Assembly (NCBI GenBank): GCA_965207025.1
Contig: OZ242258.1
Coordinates: forward strand, 3,658,001 to 3,722,000
Direction: 5' to 3'
Source: Bin87 sp034423595
Lineage (GTDB): Bacteria; Chloroflexota; Dehalococcoidia; Lucifugimonadales; UBA3495
DNA: 64,000 nt
Shown here one piece after another: positions 61,536-64,000 of this stretch. The translations under genes and the position numbers were made by a program. The notes beneath the pieces were generated by a model. That model saw nothing but the letters and a program-made list of their open reading frames with translations, ran no database searches and was not told where the DNA came from. The stretch's first letter is position 1; each line of letters opens with the position of its first letter.

Positions 61536-61907
61536 TCAGCGCCACCAGCCACGTATCCCCCAAGTCCTGTCCCTCCGCCAGTTGACGAGCAGACACAACT
61601 CCACTACCAGCAGGACTTGAATAACAATCAATGCCACGAGGCTTCCGAAGAATTGAGCAGCTGTCAAGTCCAGTTTAGGGAAGAAGTTCTCCCTGAGTAC
61701 AAACACGAAGGCGATATACGGAGTGGCCCCCACCACCGTTACGCCGATTCCCACGGTGAGGCCGAATGAGGGCGAAATCCATTCCATGAAACGACCGCAA
61801 ACGACGCCAGCAATAATGGGCAGCAGGGTCGGCCCGCCGAGCGTTGCCAAGACGTAATAGATGACCCAGATGGGGATCTCGAATCCTATAGGTTGAAGTA
61901 GCATCAT
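61536..61907 (-). CDS. four-helix membrane protein
   Basis: A 123-residue integral membrane protein with hydrophobic segments at ~13-35, ~47-70, ~72-84 and ~90-108 and a basic tail ('NWRRDRTWGIRGWWR'). ATG 61907 has GAGGAG upstream. No family recognised. It lies convergent to hsdR, 47 bases apart. Confidence 0.6.
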   Translation of the reverse strand: MMLLQPIGFEIPIWVIYYVLATLGGPTLLPIIAGVVCGRFMEWISPSFGLTVGIGVTVVGATPYIAFVFVLRENFFPKLDLTAAQFFGSLVALIVIQVLLVVELCLLVNWRRDRTWGIRGWWR

Positions 61908-62152
61908 CCTGCTCCTCTACATCAACAGCGGCGTATTTCCCAGCTCTGATGCCGGCGGTGGTTGACGAACAGGCACAGCCCTGCTAGCAGCACATTCTGA
62001 ATGATAGCTTTTGCGAACAGTCCACTGAAGAACAAGCCCAGGATATGATGTTTACGCTGCCATAAGTGGAACTGCCGATTGAAATCCCATTATCCTTCAA
62101 TTTGAACTGACGGGCTACGACTTTGTGATTTCCGATGATGTCCGAGGACGTT

Positions 62153-62569
62153 ATGAATACTGAGCAAGACATGGGAGACAAGGTTGCCATCGATTGCGCA
62201 TGGTGCGGGGCTGACCAAAGAGAATTTCTGAGACGTGGGGAAAGGTATGAGACCGGACCTGGCGGAGAGATATATGTGACGGGACGTGACCAGGAAAGCC
62301 ACCAGTACTTCGACGCCCGTTGCAGCAAATGTGGTTGGCAACCACTGCATATGTCGAATGTACCGGCGCCTTGGGTTCGCCAGCAGGATAGCAAGGAACT
62401 CTACCTGGATGGCGTAGACCGGGGCAAGGTCTTGGCCTACATCAACATGCTGCACGGGCTGATTGCCGACCAAGACCCGGAATGTGAGTGTCGCATATGC
62501 GAAGGGATACGGAACATCCCGCCATATCCGGAGGCTGAGCGTCTTTTGCCACCTTCCGAATACCTCTGA
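62153..62569 (+). CDS. small zinc-finger-like protein
   Basis: A 138-residue acidic protein. It has CAWC near residue 16, CSKC near 56 and 'ECECRIC' near 110, three cysteine pairs that could bind zinc. No family recognised. ATG 62153 is chosen for its GAGGA site; two ATGs 15 and 18 bases upstream are alternatives. It lies in the island with small membrane proteins and may be a regulator or a defence accessory. Confidence 0.5.
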   Translation: MNTEQDMGDKVAIDCAWCGADQREFLRRGERYETGPGGEIYVTGRDQESHQYFDARCSKCGWQPLHMSNVPAPWVRQQDSKELYLDGVDRGKVLAYINMLHGLIADQDPECECRICEGIRNIPPYPEAERLLPPSEYL

Positions 62570-62705
62570 ACTGGAGGCTATCCGGTCAGTTTTTCATCGT
62601 GACCCTCACGTTGAGAGCGACGCAATACCAGCCCCGCATGTGGTAGATGACCCTCAAGTTGTTCCAACCCTTGGAGCCTCTTGAACAAGAAGGAAGAGGA
62701 CGTGA

Positions 62706-62969
62706 ATGGACCCCGGACTAACTAGGTTCGCTATCGAAAGCATCATTACAGTTGTGGTTGTGTTCTTGGCGCTCCAGGCGGCGCGGTACACAGCTCAACA
62801 ATCAAGCAATTGGGACGATCTATCCCGCAGGTTTGACCCGGAAGGGAACTACTCGTATGCGTATAGCCAAGCGGTCAAGCATTACTCTTGGCTGGCGGCA
62901 AGCATCGTGGGGGCAATGAGGTTGCCGTGGATAATTAAGGCCATAGCGCAGTTGGTTGCTTCTCTGTAA
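62706..62969 (+). CDS. small membrane protein
   Basis: An 87-residue protein with one strong N-terminal helix ('FAIESIITVVVVFLALQAAR') and a second hydrophobic stretch at the end ('IIKAIAQLVASL'). GGAAGAGG lies before ATG 62706. No family recognised. Confidence 0.5.
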   Translation: MDPGLTRFAIESIITVVVVFLALQAARYTAQQSSNWDDLSRRFDPEGNYSYAYSQAVKHYSWLAASIVGAMRLPWIIKAIAQLVASL

Positions 62970-63346
62970 TGACCCGACCATGCTGTGGTCTCCGCTGGGC
63001 AGCCTATGGCCAAAGATGCTTTAGCACACCTTCATCTTGGCAATTTCGGCGAGTGATGGCAAAATCAGATGGTGTTTGATGAGCGATTATAGTTTCATCC
63101 ACATCTCGAAGATGGTACTGCCTACCGTCAAGTCAGGCCCACCAAGCTGGACAAAATCTAGAACCTTCACGCTGAGGTTCAAGTTGACAATGTAGCGTAC
63201 ACAGCCGAATTCGCATTACGCACAGAATGCAGTTCAAGTTGACGACTTTGGTGCACCGGCCTACGATGTTGCCAAATCGTCTGTTTCTATTGTGAACTTG
63301 TGAGGACTTGAAATAGGCAAGCTACGCGAGCGAGGAGAGTGGCCCG
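62970..63346. other. intergenic region with a 12-bp direct repeat
   Basis: About 377 bases without a gene. GTTCAAGTTGAC occurs at 63177-63188 and again at 63232-63243, 55 bases apart. AT-rich and upstream of the vWA gene, so probably regulatory. No RNA recognised. Confidence 0.45.
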
Positions 63347-64000
63347 ATGAGCACAGGACCGGGACAGAATTTTCACGAAGATAAGACTTTTGAAGAGCAA
63401 GACCTCATGCCTGAAGACGAGCTGGGCGATGTGGAGTTCGCCGACAACCCGGAGCCTCGCTGCCCTGTCCTCATCATCGCTGACTGCAGCGGATCAATGT
63501 CTGGACGTCCCATCAGCGCGATGAATCAAGGCGTGGACGACCTGTACCAAGCGATAATCGACGACGAAATCGCGCGCAACCGGGTGGAGGTTGCTCTGCT
63601 GTCCTTTGGTACAAGCGCAAGAGTTGAGCGAGACTTCGGCACGGTGTTTGCCGGTAGTCGCACGAAGATGGCAGCCGCAGGCGTTACCAACATGCACTTG
63701 GCCATCCACCAAGGATGCGACCTCCTGGAAGAGCGAAAAGAGATGTATCGTCTGAATGGCATACCCTACTTTCGGCCCATTATAGTGCTCTTCAGCGATG
63801 GGCTGCCAACCGGCTCTGAATCCGAAACTGCGGAAGCCAACCAACGATTGGTGAACATGGAGAATGAGGGAAGACTGACCATATTCAAAGTAGGGATCAA
63901 CGCCCAAGCGGTTCAGGCGCTGCTTAACGCATTGCCTAACCCGAATTCCGCGTTTCAACCTCAGCAACTGGATAACCTCAGGTTCAGCGATTTCTTCGTC
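63347..64000 (+). CDS. vWA-domain protein (TerY-like), 3' end beyond the window
   Basis: At least 218 residues, open to the right edge. The vWA domain (~38-205) has a complete MIDAS: 'LIIADCSGSMSGRP' (DxSxS), a Thr in 'AAGVTNMHLAI', and the Asp in 'IVLFSDGLPTGSES'. An acidic N-terminal tail precedes it. TerY-type vWA proteins occur with a PP2C phosphatase and a kinase in tellurite-resistance and defence islands (TerY-P triad); those partners would lie just outside this window. ATG 63347 has CGAGGAG upstream. The missing end could hold further domains. Confidence 0.75.
   Translation, partial: MSTGPGQNFHEDKTFEEQDLMPEDELGDVEFADNPEPRCPVLIIADCSGSMSGRPISAMNQGVDDLYQAIIDDEIARNRVEVALLSFGTSARVERDFGTVFAGSRTKMAAAGVTNMHLAIHQGCDLLEERKEMYRLNGIPYFRPIIVLFSDGLPTGSESETAEANQRLVNMENEGRLTIFKVGINAQAVQALLNALPNPNSAFQPQQLDNLRFSDFFV

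Noticed and set aside
60175..61596. 473-codon minus-strand frame opposite hsdR
   Set aside because: Antisense shadow of the canonical restriction subunit.

Overview
This is a GC-rich chromosomal window that looks like a Chloroflexota genome, probably SAR202/Dehalococcoidia-like. That placement is inferred from gene content and style: secreted proteins with long Pro-Thr linkers, several Uma2 genes, a luciferase-like flavin monooxygenase, a mitochondrial-type aconitase, a SpoIIIAA/Ycf45-like ATPase with R3H domain, and many small palindromic intergenic repeats. No rRNA gene is present to settle it.

Left part (1-37.9 kb) is ordinary chromosome. It holds a DCC-family protein end, a DUF3800 protein, an EamA exporter with an Lrp/AsnC regulator, a ferredoxin, a thioredoxin-like [2Fe-2S] protein and aconitase. 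These are followed by a GNAT-aminotransferase fusion, a VOC protein, an LLM oxidoreductase, a ThuA protein, Uma2 proteins and a secreted gluzincin-like peptidase. A housekeeping block follows: pyrG, a short transaldolase, rho, two tandem Uma2 genes, a two-component pair, pdxS, pdxT, a SpoIIIAA-like ATPase and tmk. Two secreted or lipoprotein genes, an MFS exporter, an aldo/keto reductase, an SMP-30 protein, a GNAT protein and an NHL-repeat protein come next. At least five families of short dispersed repeats fill the gaps.

Right part (38-64 kb) is an accessory/defence island. It begins at tRNA-Ala(GGC) (37992-38067), and a large serine recombinase reads antisense straight through that tRNA. 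Beyond it lie a membrane protein, an orphan HigA-like antitoxin with its own operator, a Hen1-Pnkp RNA-repair cassette, a wHTH replication-relaxation-like protein, secreted proteins, a complete 1,063-bp IS (9-bp target duplication, programmed-frameshift transposase), and an expanded type I restriction-modification locus. The window ends in a vWA (TerY-like) gene cut by the edge.

The most unusual element is the type I locus (52087-61488): hsdM, a HepT-like HEPN toxin gene, then one uninterrupted ORF that fuses a MntA-like nucleotidyltransferase to a full HsdS. It continues with an unknown, possibly nuclease-like protein, a DUF4143 AAA ATPase preceded by four 23-bp-spaced repeats, and hsdR. The layout suggests a HEPN/MNT toxin-antitoxin module wired into the DNA-specificity subunit. 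With the RNA-repair cassette 8 kb away, the island may pair RNA-damaging and RNA-mending functions.
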